This document shows, piece after piece, positions 7,382 to 15,920 of a stretch of 64,000 bases of DNA (positions are counted from its first letter, which is position 1; each line of letters begins with the position of its first letter). The notes under the pieces are model-generated. The model saw only the letters and a program-made list of their open reading frames with translations. It had not been told where the DNA came from and made no database searches. The translations under genes and the position numbers were made by a program. This DNA comes from Polynucleobacter sp. MG-27-Goln-C1 (lineage in GTDB: Bacteria > Pseudomonadota > Gammaproteobacteria > Burkholderiales > Burkholderiaceae). The stretch lies in assembly GCF_018881905.1 (NCBI RefSeq), contig NZ_JACVPM010000002.1:62001-126000 (forward strand), given 5' to 3'.

Positions 7382-9175
7382 TTACTGAAGTGGTCTAGGC
7401 TTCTTAGTTTCTGAAACCGGAATGACCTTGCCACCCAAGACTGTTGCATACACTCCTACATCCTTGATCTTGATGGCAGGTACGGTTTGCGGGTCAGCAT
7501 TAAGTACTGCGAAGTCGGCAAATTTACCCGCTTCAATACTACCTACTTTATCTTCAACCCCTAATGTATAGGCAGCATTAATCGTTACCATCTTCATCGC
7601 TTCTGCTGAAGACAAAGCTTCTGCTGGAGCCCATACTTTGCCGTCGTTATAAACATCGCGACGAGTAACAACAGACCACGCCTCCTTCAATGGATCAGGC
7701 GCAGCAACTGGGGCATCTGAATGGATGGAGGTGACGATGCCACTACGAACCAATGTACCAACGCGGGTTGCGTATGATGCTCGATCCACTCCAAGGGAGT
7801 TATATTGAAGTTTTGCTCGCTCGGATACATAAGTAATATTAGCTGTTACAACTGCGTTCAGGGCTTTAATCTTAGCCACCATTGCAGTAGTTGGAATGCC
7901 AAAGTGATTCACTGTGAAGCGATGGTCAAAGCGCGGCTTAGAATCCTGCAAAAGCTGCAAGGCATTAATGGTATGGGCATTACCCACATCACCATTACTA
8001 TGAACATGAATATGAAAGCCCGCATCCCACCAAGGCTTCATAGCGGCTGAGAAATCCTGAGCTGATTTGTAAGTTGATACGCCAGCGCTTCCATTGATAA
8101 AGCTAGGATGCGCCATTTTCATAGTCTCAGGCATATATCCTGCATCGCTATAGAATTTAACGCCCTGAAAAATCAATTGATCGTTATCGTTCTGACTTAG
8201 GTTTAAAGCCTCTTGAATTGCCTGATCGCCATACTTTGCCTTAAACGGATCGGCATAGATTACGGGAACTACTCGAATTGAGCTGACAGGTGATTTAGAA
8301 AATGCCTTAGCCATTTTCATTTCAGCCTCAAGATTAAGTGACCCGAAAGCCAAATCGCCTGTAGTGGTAATACCCGCCTGTTGCATCAGATCACTCATAT
8401 AGAGGTAATCATTTGGAACTTCATTTGGCTTCAAGATATCCTTGCCAGCAACTTTCATCACATACATTACGGCAGCCAAATCAATAAATTGTCCATTGAG
8501 CTGACCGTTCTTATCAATGCCTACCCCTGGAATATCTTTTACTTTATCTGGAGTAATACCATAGTGATTGATCATCCCGCTGTTGACATACATATCATGT
8601 CCAGAGCCATTCCAAAGAATGATTGGGCGAGTGCTGGAAACTTGATCTAGTAACTGGCGATCAGGTACTTTGCCCATCGCGACCTCATCCCAACCCCAAG
8701 CCAAGAGCGTTTCATTGGGGTCCTTAATATCGTTGGAGTACTTCTTCAATGCATCCATAGCCGCCGGTAGATTAGGCACGCCCGCAAAAGGAGCCCCCCA
8801 AGGGTTAGGCATTGGTGAGGGAGTAACCAAGGGCTTATTAAATAAAATTCCGCCCAATAACACGTGAGCATGAGGCTCAACAAAGCCTGGATACATCACT
8901 TTGTTAGCAAAATCACGATTAATCTGAGTTGGATACTTATCAGTCCAAGGTTTCATATCGTCCAATGAACCAACGGAAAGAATGCGGCCATCAGCAACAG
9001 CAACGGCAGTGGCATTCGGAATCGCAGGATCCATCGTGACAATTTTTTTAGCCACAAATACAGTGATATTAGAAAGCTTAGGCGTAGATGGAGGATCGAT
9101 TAACTGAACTGCACTAGCTAGGCTAGAGAAGATTCCAAGAATGCCAAGAGAGATAAGTTTAGATTTGAGATTCAT
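7382..9175 (-). CDS. Secreted amidohydrolase, YtcJ-like
   Basis: The 597-residue precursor has a signal peptide (about residues 1-22), then a YtcJ-type metal-dependent amidohydrolase. FVEPHAHVLLGG supplies the HxH metal site, FHIHVHSNGDVGNAHT carries further metal ligands, and SIHSDAPVAAPDPL holds the catalytic aspartate. The C-terminal composite sandwich domain ends GSIEAGKFADFAVLNADP. Most YtcJ relatives are cytosolic and cleave formamides or other amides; the signal peptide here implies periplasmic or extracellular action. Gene 20044-21750 is a second, diverged copy. A 17-base repeat shared with another promoter lies 166-190 bases upstream. Confidence 0.85.
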   Translation of the reverse strand: MNLKSKLISLGILGIFSSLASAVQLIDPPSTPKLSNITVFVAKKIVTMDPAIPNATAVAVADGRILSVGSLDDMKPWTDKYPTQINRDFANKVMYPGFVEPHAHVLLGGILFNKPLVTPSPMPNPWGAPFAGVPNLPAAMDALKKYSNDIKDPNETLLAWGWDEVAMGKVPDRQLLDQVSSTRPIILWNGSGHDMYVNSGMINHYGITPDKVKDIPGVGIDKNGQLNGQFIDLAAVMYVMKVAGKDILKPNEVPNDYLYMSDLMQQAGITTTGDLAFGSLNLEAEMKMAKAFSKSPVSSIRVVPVIYADPFKAKYGDQAIQEALNLSQNDNDQLIFQGVKFYSDAGYMPETMKMAHPSFINGSAGVSTYKSAQDFSAAMKPWWDAGFHIHVHSNGDVGNAHTINALQLLQDSKPRFDHRFTVNHFGIPTTAMVAKIKALNAVVTANITYVSERAKLQYNSLGVDRASYATRVGTLVRSGIVTSIHSDAPVAAPDPLKEAWSVVTRRDVYNDGKVWAPAEALSSAEAMKMVTINAAYTLGVEDKVGSIEAGKFADFAVLNADPQTVPAIKIKDVGVYATVLGGKVIPVSETKKPRPLQ

Positions 9176-9264
9176 AAGTATTCCTGAGATGAGTCGTTTT
9201 CAAACATGATACTAAATAAGATAGCTTCAACAAACTGGGATTTGTAAGGTGTTGCTAATGTAAA

Positions 9265-9282
9265 CACCCGCCGAAGCGGGTG
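9265..9282. repeat. Hairpin, possible weak terminator
   Basis: CACCCGC and GCGGGTG form a 7-bp stem with a CGAA tetraloop in the 274-base gap between the cupin gene (ends 9450) and the amidohydrolase start (9175). No good T-run follows on either strand, so termination strength is doubtful. The rest of this gap holds no gene that I can see. Confidence 0.4.
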
Positions 9283-9340
9283 CATAGTTTGTCAAAAAAG
9301 CCTAATAGGCTACATATCCCATGTTAAATAAAGTTAATGC

Positions 9341-9365
9341 CAAAATCCTACCAATCCCTACAAGA
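9341..9365 (-). promoter_or_regulatory. Predicted response-regulator site upstream of the amidohydrolase
   Basis: On the minus strand this reads CTTGTAGGGATTGG followed by TAGGATTTTG. Bases 9349-9365 are identical over 17 positions to 12589-12605, upstream of the channel/barrel operon. The TTGTARG core recurs before several exported-protein genes in the window. The distance to the amidohydrolase start (166 bases) is longer than in the other cases, so control of that gene is less certain. Confidence 0.4.
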
Positions 9366-9449
9366 TCTAACCTATAAATACAGGGTTACAGCTCAAAGTT
9401 ATCTCTTACCACTAACCAAGCAACTCTTGAGTAACGATATCCCCTAGAT

Positions 9450-10106
9450 TCAATTATTTAAAAGATGTCCTGTTTTCACAAAAATTGTGCAGCCCTCTTT
9501 ACTAAAAGGCTGATGCAGGCTCATATGAGGGCTTCGAATCCATGAGCCAGCAGGATACCGCCCATGCTCATCTTCGAATACGCCCTCCACTACAAAAATC
9601 TCCTCACCGCCATAGTGCTTATGGGGATTGAAGTAGGTTTGAGGTGCCCACCGCACTAATGTAGAGCCTGCACCCTGCCTCATTAAAGGCATTACGGTTA
9701 AGCCTGGAACCATCCCCTGAAACCATGGCGTTGAATGTGTATCCACAATCTCTCGCTCAACTTGCTCAGATCCAAGGTGTCTCAACTTAACAAAAAGAGT
9801 GCAGCCATTCTCGCTAAAAGGCGCGTGGGAAGAGCCAGGGGGATTCATGATGTAAGTGCCAGCAGGATAGTTTCCTGTCTCATCACTAAATACACCCTCT
9901 AATACAAAAATCTCTTCACCAAACTCATGGCTATGAGATGGAAACTTTGCACCAGCCTCATAACGCACAATTGAGGTGGCCTTAGCCATCTCATCTCCTT
10001 GACGATCCAGCATCCGCCTCTCAACGCCCATAGAGGGACTTGAAATCCAGGGTAAATCATGATGATTGAGAACTACACGCTTACTGTAGTCAGAATGTAT
10101 ATCCAT
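9450..10106 (-). CDS. Bicupin protein, ChrR-like
   Basis: The 218-residue protein contains two similar cupin domains. The first has FPSHSHEFGEEIFVLEGVF and YPAGTYIMNPPGSSHAPF; the second has FNPHKHYGGEEIFVVEGVF and YPAGSWIRSPHMSLHQPF. Both keep the histidine and glutamate ligands of a metal site. The second half of each resembles the cupin of ChrR anti-sigma factors, but the zinc-binding anti-sigma N-domain is absent and no ECF sigma gene is near, so anti-sigma activity is unlikely. An oxygen- or metal-dependent small-molecule enzyme or sensor is possible. It is a lone gene. Confidence 0.75.
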   Translation of the reverse strand: MDIHSDYSKRVVLNHHDLPWISSPSMGVERRMLDRQGDEMAKATSIVRYEAGAKFPSHSHEFGEEIFVLEGVFSDETGNYPAGTYIMNPPGSSHAPFSENGCTLFVKLRHLGSEQVEREIVDTHSTPWFQGMVPGLTVMPLMRQGAGSTLVRWAPQTYFNPHKHYGGEEIFVVEGVFEDEHGRYPAGSWIRSPHMSLHQPFSKEGCTIFVKTGHLLNN

Positions 10107-10177
10107 TGATAAATATTTAGATTAATTGATATGAATGTCCAAGAATACCAATGGAACAGAATTGCCGCTCAAAGAAA

Positions 10178-10203
10178 AACCCTCATCATCTCTGACGAGG
10201 GTT
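10178..10203 (-). terminator. Terminator after the barrel operon
   Basis: AACCCTC and GAGGGTT pair with an extra inner TCA/TGA stem. The hairpin lies 52 bases downstream of the stop at 10255 and T-rich sequence follows on the minus strand. It ends the three-gene channel/barrel operon. Confidence 0.7.
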
Positions 10204-10254
10204 CTTTTAAGCTACTGGTCTACGCAATAGGGTACTAAACCCTAGTCATTGCAA

Positions 10255-11133
10255 TTACTTCAAAATAACCAGAGTTGCTGTAGCTCTTGCACCCCAACCC
10301 GATGGACCACCAGGAGTATTGCTGACGTAATAGATTGGACCACCGCCAATCGAGAATGGGACACCATCAACTACAAATAACTTAGAAACTCCCGCGTAAA
10401 GTGGATTAGTCGTACGATGCGCATCATAGTTATAAGAGGCTTCCATATTGGCCGTGTAAGTCCACGCAGTTTTGGTGGTGTACGCAACAAAAGGCTGTCC
10501 ATACAAATTATTCTGCGTGCCATACGTGGGATTACCGCCCACATTCCAGGACTGGTAAGCCAAAGCGCCATAGGTCCAAGGGCCATCACGATTGAGCACT
10601 ACCGCAGTCACACCGGCACCAGTTTGCTGCGAGCCGAATTTTCCACTGTTACCGGATGGTGATTGCGCATAAGGGCCAATACCCCAAATCCATGAGGAGT
10701 TGGTATTAGGAGCATAGAAAGATTCCAGAGTCACGCTGGCAATACCGTAACCCGAGAACGCTTGTCCATTAGCAGCCTGAACACTAGTCTCTCTCACACC
10801 AGCGACGATTGGACGGACAATAAATGTATCGCCTCCACCCAAGTTAAAAGGGGCTACCGGTTGGAATAACAGGGTTTGCTCTGAGCCGCCTTGATTTTTA
10901 CCAAGGCCGCGACTGAACTCATACTGAAACGGTACGGAGATCATATCAGCGATTGGGTTTGCTAATTTTTTAGCGATATCTACGCTATCTACCGCTGGCT
11001 TAGGAGGAGTCAATACTCCTGAATTCTCAACGGCAACAGTGCCAGCACGCGCAGGAATTTCTTGGGCGAAAGCAGAAGATGCAAAAGTCACAGCAGCAGA
11101 GGCTATTACTATACTTTTAATAATGTTTTTCAT
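10255..11133 (-). CDS. Outer-membrane transporter-like beta-barrel (misnamed 'neuromedin U' family)
   Basis: The 292-residue precursor has a signal peptide ending AFAQ (about residue 24). The segment KLANPIADMISVPFQYEF is the family signature of barrels often auto-annotated as neuromedin U or simply transporter. After it come glycine/aromatic-rich alternating strands such as WIWGIGPYAQSPSGNSG and WTYGALAYQSWNVGG. The cargo is unknown. It is last in an operon with another barrel (18-base gap) and a channel-like protein. Gene 31420-32232 is a paralogue that again lies next to a channel-like gene. Confidence 0.7.
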   Translation of the reverse strand: MKNIIKSIVIASAAVTFASSAFAQEIPARAGTVAVENSGVLTPPKPAVDSVDIAKKLANPIADMISVPFQYEFSRGLGKNQGGSEQTLLFQPVAPFNLGGGDTFIVRPIVAGVRETSVQAANGQAFSGYGIASVTLESFYAPNTNSSWIWGIGPYAQSPSGNSGKFGSQQTGAGVTAVVLNRDGPWTYGALAYQSWNVGGNPTYGTQNNLYGQPFVAYTTKTAWTYTANMEASYNYDAHRTTNPLYAGVSKLFVVDGVPFSIGGGPIYYVSNTPGGPSGWGARATATLVILK

Positions 11134-11151
11134 GGGGTTGTAATTAAAAAA

Positions 11152-11961
11152 TTAGAAGTTAAAGGTTGCCATCACCTGCGGGCCATGGAAGATACCCTTG
11201 AGCAATGTTGAATCGTTGTTGCCGCTCTTGATCTCAAAGCCAATAGCGCGATAGGTCAAGGATAGGTCTACCATTTTGCTGAGCGCAACGCCTACACCGG
11301 TTGATGCCTGCCAAGTTTGATGATTTGGACCGCCAGCAGTACCAATATCGGCATAAAGAGGAACGTACCAATTAGAACCCAGGATGCGGTAACGGCTGTT
11401 AAAGCCGACAACACCATAAGTCGCATGCATAGCCGATGAGACATTTTCTCGCACAGAAGGATCAGCCTGCAGCGCCACATCATATGAAGTTGTCAAACCG
11501 ACCCAACGCACACCAAGCAAAGCATCCACATAGGCATCTTGGTTATTGAATACAGTGTAAGAACCCATCAAGTTAAACAATGATGCTTGGAGAGTTGATT
11601 TATCACCAGCTCTATATGCCGGATCGCCTTTGAAATTAAAGCTACCTGATTTTTGCAAGGTAGCAGTAGCAAAGTCAGCCAACACGCCCCATTTACCGTA
11701 ATGCGCTTCACCCGCAATCATCGCACCTGACTTGAGATTGCTAAGTAGATTATTCATCGAGATGTCGGCATTTTTAGATCCAGCGCCACCAGCACTAACA
11801 GTGGTGTTTACCTGTGGAATCCAGCCGTATGGAGAGACTGAAAAACGCCACTCATCTGTAACTTGAGGAATTGGTGAAAAAGCTTCTTGAGCGTGGGTAG
11901 TACCAGCAGAAGCAAACAATGCTGAAGCCGAAAGAATGGCTAGTAGGATTTTCTTATTCAT
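11152..11961 (-). CDS. Outer-membrane beta-barrel protein
   Basis: The 269-residue precursor has a signal peptide to about residue 25 (THAQ), then strands typical of an outer-membrane barrel: WRFSVSPYGWIPQV near the start, WGVLADFATATLQKSGSF, and a C-terminal VMATFNF ending in phenylalanine. It resembles barrels usually annotated as hypothetical outer-membrane proteins. No enzymatic motif is present. It lies between the channel-like gene and the transporter-like barrel, with 36 and 18 bases on either side, so all three should be expressed together. Confidence 0.65.
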   Translation of the reverse strand: MNKKILLAILSASALFASAGTTHAQEAFSPIPQVTDEWRFSVSPYGWIPQVNTTVSAGGAGSKNADISMNNLLSNLKSGAMIAGEAHYGKWGVLADFATATLQKSGSFNFKGDPAYRAGDKSTLQASLFNLMGSYTVFNNQDAYVDALLGVRWVGLTTSYDVALQADPSVRENVSSAMHATYGVVGFNSRYRILGSNWYVPLYADIGTAGGPNHQTWQASTGVGVALSKMVDLSLTYRAIGFEIKSGNNDSTLLKGIFHGPQVMATFNF

Positions 11962-11997
11962 AAAAGGACTGTTGTAGTTAGGTTGAAGAGAGGTTAA

Positions 11998-12477
11998 TTA
12001 AAGATTTGTATTTCTTGTGGTGTCTAAGTAGCTATTCAAGGAGCTGACCATAGACATGGTTGATGAAGCGGCCCAGGCAAATGAAAAAAGACCTGAAAAT
12101 GCAATGAAGACAGGAATCAAATGCCAGCCTTCCGCCATTGCAGCAGGAAAATCTCCCAAGGTTGTATAGCTACTCGCACTTAAATGAAGTGCATTAAACC
12201 AGTTAGGCACAATTCCAATTAGCTGCAACGAGAGAGCCCAGATACATACGGCCCCTAATTGAGCAAGCGCAAGCAATTGAGTGCAGACAACAAAGAAAAA
12301 GGTAGAGCGTAATTTAGAAGGTATGGGGTGGCTCCCTACGGTACTTCTAAAAAAGGAAACAATCGCCGCGAAAGCAAAGCCGTCAATGGTCAATACCAGC
12401 CCAATCATGAAAATGCCAAATGCAGTCTGAGGGACTGAATTATAGAAAGCAAGATCAATGCTTGAGGTAGGCGACAT
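11998..12477 (-). CDS. K+ channel-like membrane protein with degenerate selectivity filter
   Basis: From the ATG at 12477 the protein has 159 residues (a TTG at 12501 would add eight). It has three hydrophobic stretches, at about residues 15-40, 65-95 and 125-150, with a pore-helix-like segment ALHLSASSYTTLGDFPAAM before the last. The position of the filter reads TTLGDF, so the GYG carbonyl cage is lost. The final FIAFSGLFSFAWAASSTM matches the paralogue at 30862. It is first in the operon with two outer-membrane barrels. Potassium selectivity is unlikely; other transport or sensing is possible. Confidence 0.6.
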   Translation of the reverse strand: MSPTSSIDLAFYNSVPQTAFGIFMIGLVLTIDGFAFAAIVSFFRSTVGSHPIPSKLRSTFFFVVCTQLLALAQLGAVCIWALSLQLIGIVPNWFNALHLSASSYTTLGDFPAAMAEGWHLIPVFIAFSGLFSFAWAASSTMSMVSSLNSYLDTTRNTNL

Positions 12478-12569
12478 GGGGTCCGGAAAGTCAAAAATCA
12501 AAACCTAGTGATTTTAGACCTGAATGATTTATATGACTGAAATATATACAAAATTTATTAGGAAAACCT

Positions 12570-12605
12570 GCAAAATCATTCCAATCCTTACCAATCCCTA
12601 CAAGA
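12570..12605 (-). promoter_or_regulatory. Predicted direct-repeat operator of the channel/barrel operon
   Basis: On the minus strand three near-repeats about 10 bases apart read GTAGGGATTGG, TAAGGATTGG and AATGATTTTG. Such 10-11-base direct repeats are what OmpR-type regulators bind. The block starts inside the stop region of the response-regulator gene (ends 12598) and lies about 100 bases before the channel-like start. Bases 12589-12605 recur exactly at 9349-9365. Binding is predicted, not shown. Confidence 0.5.
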
Positions 12606-13281
12606 CTATATGAATATCCACCAAAAGCTGATATCCGTCGCCCCGGAGAGCCCGAAGCGACTTATCCACCCCTGCCTCCACGAATTTCTTGCGCAACCTT
12701 GCAATTCTGACCTCTAAAGTGGCTTTAGAGGTTTCATCCACAGGTTCGCTACAAATCTCCAATAGCTGGTAATAAGGCAAATTTGAGGAGGATGACTCAC
12801 TTAGGGCCTTAACAATCAAAACTTCCTGCCGATTAAGATCAACCGTTTTAGCGGCAGTCAAAGTCATATTTTTGAGATTGAGGACAATTTCTGGCTTCGG
12901 CTTTTGAGTGCTAACTCGCCTAGCAATGCTGCCAATAGCAGCCAATAACTCGAAATTAGACACTGGCTTAGTCAGATACAAATCAGCGCCAGCCTCATAG
13001 CCACCAACCTTATCCTCAACTGCAGTACGGGCAGTCAGCATCACAATCGCAAGATGAGGGTGATACTTTTTATAACGCGCGGCAATACTAAAACCATCCT
13101 CGCCCGGCAAATTGACATCAGCAATCAAGATATCAAAGATATCGGCTGCAAATAATTCATCTAATTGCTTAGCTGAATCCGCGCCTTGGACAAAGTAACC
13201 TGCAATCGATATATCTTGGATCAAGATCGACCTGAGATCGTCATTGTCCTCAACAATAGCTATTTTTAAATTGGGATCCAT
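12598..13281 (-). CDS. OmpR-type response regulator (partner of DISM kinase 1)
   Basis: From the ATG at 13281 (MDPNLKIAIVEDN) the protein has 227 residues. A longer frame exists upstream, but the paralogue at 24609 begins at the same point. The receiver domain has the acidic pair at 11-12, phospho-acceptor Asp55 (ILIADVNLPGEDG), a VMLTA threonine and a TKP lysine. The C-terminal winged helix ends with RIARLRKKF and RALRGDGYQLL. The start overlaps the kinase gene by 16 bases, a translational-coupling arrangement repeated exactly in the second pair. Likely targets include the adjacent channel/barrel operon. Confidence 0.9.
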   Translation of the reverse strand: MDPNLKIAIVEDNDDLRSILIQDISIAGYFVQGADSAKQLDELFAADIFDILIADVNLPGEDGFSIAARYKKYHPHLAIVMLTARTAVEDKVGGYEAGADLYLTKPVSNFELLAAIGSIARRVSTQKPKPEIVLNLKNMTLTAAKTVDLNRQEVLIVKALSESSSSNLPYYQLLEICSEPVDETSKATLEVRIARLRKKFVEAGVDKSLRALRGDGYQLLVDIHIVL

Positions 13282-15104
13282 ACCGTAAATGTAATTGAGT
13301 CTTGATTGATATGGCACTTTATATCACCAGCCAAAGCATAGGTTAACTCTCGCACAAGAAATAATCCCAGGCCAGATCCACTAATCTTGGCGGCCGCAGG
13401 ACCCCTGTAATATTTATCAAACACCAAGCTTGGGTCTGGGGCGCCGATAGGGCCGATCTCATTTTGAATACTGAATTTCAGGCGGAAATTATCTTCAATG
13501 CCGTCAATACTGCTGCTGATCTGAATTTTGCTATCCGGCGCTGAATATTTCGTAGCATTAATAACTAAGTTAGAAACAATGATACGCATAATATCTCGAT
13601 CAGATCTGATATCAATATGATCTTCACCCAGAATTACAAATCGCCCCTCTAATTGCGTGTCTGATGTCACAGACAACAAGAGTTCTGAAAAATTAAAGGG
13701 GGTTTTATTAATCGATAAAGCATTTAAATCAAGTTGATCAAGCTGGATGCACTTGTCAATAATGGAATCAATATTGCTAACAGCCCTATTGGCAAATTCC
13801 TCGAGATCTGAACCCGTTACCTTACGATCCACAACTAACTTAAGAACAGATAAAGGAGTTCTGATTTCATGGGTCAACATAGCCATCAGCTTGCCCTGCT
13901 CTTCTCGCCGAAATTTTTCATATTCAGCTTCTTTTTTAAGAGCTTCTGATTTCAGAGTCTCATTCTTCAAGATCGCCCTGGCACGGTACTGTAATAACAA
14001 GAAGAAAATAAGTGCACTAAAGACGTTATAGAGAAGGTATGAGTGGAGCGTTAATTCTTTACCCTCCACTATGCCAAGTAAGGGCAATACCGAAACCGAC
14101 CACATCAATAGATTCAAGGAATAGTAAATTCGTAAAATATTCACTGGCAGATTGATATTTTTCTGATTGTTGCTATCAAAAGTTCCGAACCATGCCGTTA
14201 AACAGAATACGCATATTGTTGCCATGACTAAATTTGCATTGAATTTCAATGATTCATTGGTATACCCAAGAAGCAGCAAAGAAATCACAAGCAGGGAGGC
14301 GATAGATAAGCCATTGAATATAAAACGGTAGGTACGCTTAAGCCCATACTCCTCAAACAATAATTTATTAGCCAAAATTGCAATGAAGGGATAGCTCACC
14401 ACCACTACATAGGCTAAATAATTGATCGTAGAAACATCAATATATCGATCCAGAAAAATACGTGCATACCCAACTACAAAGAAGGTATGAAAAAACGCAA
14501 AGAACTGTTGAATCGTAAAAACACCAAGAACCAATTCACGATTCGTAAGCCAAGCGCCAAGAAGGCCCAGCGCTAAAGTGAATGTAAAAACAATGTAGCC
14601 GATGTAGAGCAAGCCATCAATGTGATCACCGCCCAAGTATTCCGCTGCTGGCATCACGTCAAATGAAAGCAAATAACTTCTATTAGACTTAACACTCAAG
14701 AAAATTTCCCGCTCTTGTTGCAAGGACCCCAACTTGAAATTATGGTTATAGGATTGAATGTCAGATTCTTTCCAGGGATGCTTAGCACCAGTAACTCTTT
14801 TTGAGACGGCGCCTTGAGGGTCAAAAAGCTGAATCGTTTCAGCGAAGGTTGGGCGTATACGTAAAACTAAATCTTGATCCGAGGGACGAATGCTTAATTT
14901 AATCCAATACGTAGAGGCGCTATAACCTTTGGCAAGCCACCCTGTATAGGAAGTAAATTTTTCGTTTCGGATCTGATCAAGACTGAGTGCATTGGTCTTG
15001 TCTTCAAAAAAGGCTTGCTGAAGAATGTAGTCCTCATCTGCCCTGACCTGACTAACAAAGGAAATGAGTGCTATTGCAACTAACGAAAGAAGTGCTTTAA
15101 GCAT
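13266..15104 (-). CDS. 7TMR-DISM sensor histidine kinase 1
   Basis: The 612-residue membrane kinase has a signal peptide (to about 22), a periplasmic DISMED2-like sensor domain (about 25-160, with YTGWLAKGYSASTYWIKL), seven membrane helices (about 165-375), a coiled linker, and the catalytic core. The phospho-acceptor is His412 in MLTHEIRTPLSVL; the ATPase domain has NLVINATKYSAP (N box) and SGSGLGLFLVREL (G box). DISM domains are thought to bind carbohydrates or related ligands; the ligand here is unknown. Its ATG overlaps the preceding barrel stop as TAATG, placing it in a patatin-barrel-kinase-regulator operon. Confidence 0.9.
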   Translation of the reverse strand: MLKALLSLVAIALISFVSQVRADEDYILQQAFFEDKTNALSLDQIRNEKFTSYTGWLAKGYSASTYWIKLSIRPSDQDLVLRIRPTFAETIQLFDPQGAVSKRVTGAKHPWKESDIQSYNHNFKLGSLQQEREIFLSVKSNRSYLLSFDVMPAAEYLGGDHIDGLLYIGYIVFTFTLALGLLGAWLTNRELVLGVFTIQQFFAFFHTFFVVGYARIFLDRYIDVSTINYLAYVVVVSYPFIAILANKLLFEEYGLKRTYRFIFNGLSIASLLVISLLLLGYTNESLKFNANLVMATICVFCLTAWFGTFDSNNQKNINLPVNILRIYYSLNLLMWSVSVLPLLGIVEGKELTLHSYLLYNVFSALIFFLLLQYRARAILKNETLKSEALKKEAEYEKFRREEQGKLMAMLTHEIRTPLSVLKLVVDRKVTGSDLEEFANRAVSNIDSIIDKCIQLDQLDLNALSINKTPFNFSELLLSVTSDTQLEGRFVILGEDHIDIRSDRDIMRIIVSNLVINATKYSAPDSKIQISSSIDGIEDNFRLKFSIQNEIGPIGAPDPSLVFDKYYRGPAAAKISGSGLGLFLVRELTYALAGDIKCHINQDSITFTVWIPI

Positions 15105-15907
15105 TAAAAGTTGAAAGAAATTTTCGCGTAACTGGACCAGTCATATTGACGATAAGTTTGCACAAGCTGCTTACTAGCTCCTACTGCAACTACCCAGTGC
15201 TTTGAAAGCCGATGAGTCACCATGGCATCAATTGGCACAAACCACCCTCCTCCAGCGGAGTTATAGACCATCCCATTCTCATCCCAAAACCGCAACATAG
15301 TATCTGGCGTTAACTGAAAACCAATTGTAGGGAATAACTGCAAACTCCTTAACAAGGCCGGCTGGCTAGGATTAGCAGTCATGCTATTGTTTTTCGTATC
15401 AAAGCCATACATATAGCGAATTAATGGCGAGAAATCGGTTACATGCAAGAGGGTGTCGATTTCTGGCTGGAATGACCATCCCAACTGAGGCCCCACTGCC
15501 CACTGCCCATTATTACCAAATGGGAAAATCACGCGCCCACCAACTAATGCACCTAGGGACTTTAATAAACCATTGTCTTGCCCCCAGATGGTGACCATGG
15601 TTTGACCAGCGCTGTACTGCCCTGAATTATTGGCAGATGATATTGAATTGAAATTAGAAGAATAAGCGGTATCCAAGCGAATACGCCCACGCCATTCACC
15701 AAGCGCTAAAGGGTTGTAATAGCGCAGCCTAAGCGTATTTTGATAATTGTCATCACCGTTGTAATTGTGATACGCCCAAACTTCCAGTACCTTACTATCT
15801 GAGAGCTGCTGAGAATCATTGTCAAATTTTGAAACGGGCACTAATAAATCTTCGGCATGTGCTGCCGAGATAAATAAGCAAAGGAGGAGTGATAAAAAAT
15901 ATTTCAT
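15104..15907 (-). CDS. Outer-membrane beta-barrel protein in the DISM kinase operon
   Basis: The 267-residue precursor has a signal peptide ending AHAE (about residue 19) and barrel-like strands, for example TLRLRYYNPLALGEWRGRIRLD, and it closes with SSYAKISFNF. WAVGPQLGWSFQPE and VVAVGASKQLV resemble the transporter/neuromedin-like barrels elsewhere in the window. It is tightly coupled to both neighbours: 13 bases from the patatin lipoprotein gene and a one-base overlap with the kinase. This suggests the barrel and the sensor work together, for instance by admitting the sensed compound. That role is inference. Confidence 0.6.
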   Translation of the reverse strand: MKYFLSLLLCLFISAAHAEDLLVPVSKFDNDSQQLSDSKVLEVWAYHNYNGDDNYQNTLRLRYYNPLALGEWRGRIRLDTAYSSNFNSISSANNSGQYSAGQTMVTIWGQDNGLLKSLGALVGGRVIFPFGNNGQWAVGPQLGWSFQPEIDTLLHVTDFSPLIRYMYGFDTKNNSMTANPSQPALLRSLQLFPTIGFQLTPDTMLRFWDENGMVYNSAGGGWFVPIDAMVTHRLSKHWVVAVGASKQLVQTYRQYDWSSYAKISFNF

Positions 15908-15920
15908 TACTAGGGGCTAG

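Noticed and set aside
9450-10106. ChrR anti-sigma factor
   Set aside because: The zinc-binding anti-sigma domain is missing and no ECF sigma gene is adjacent. Only the cupin part is shared.
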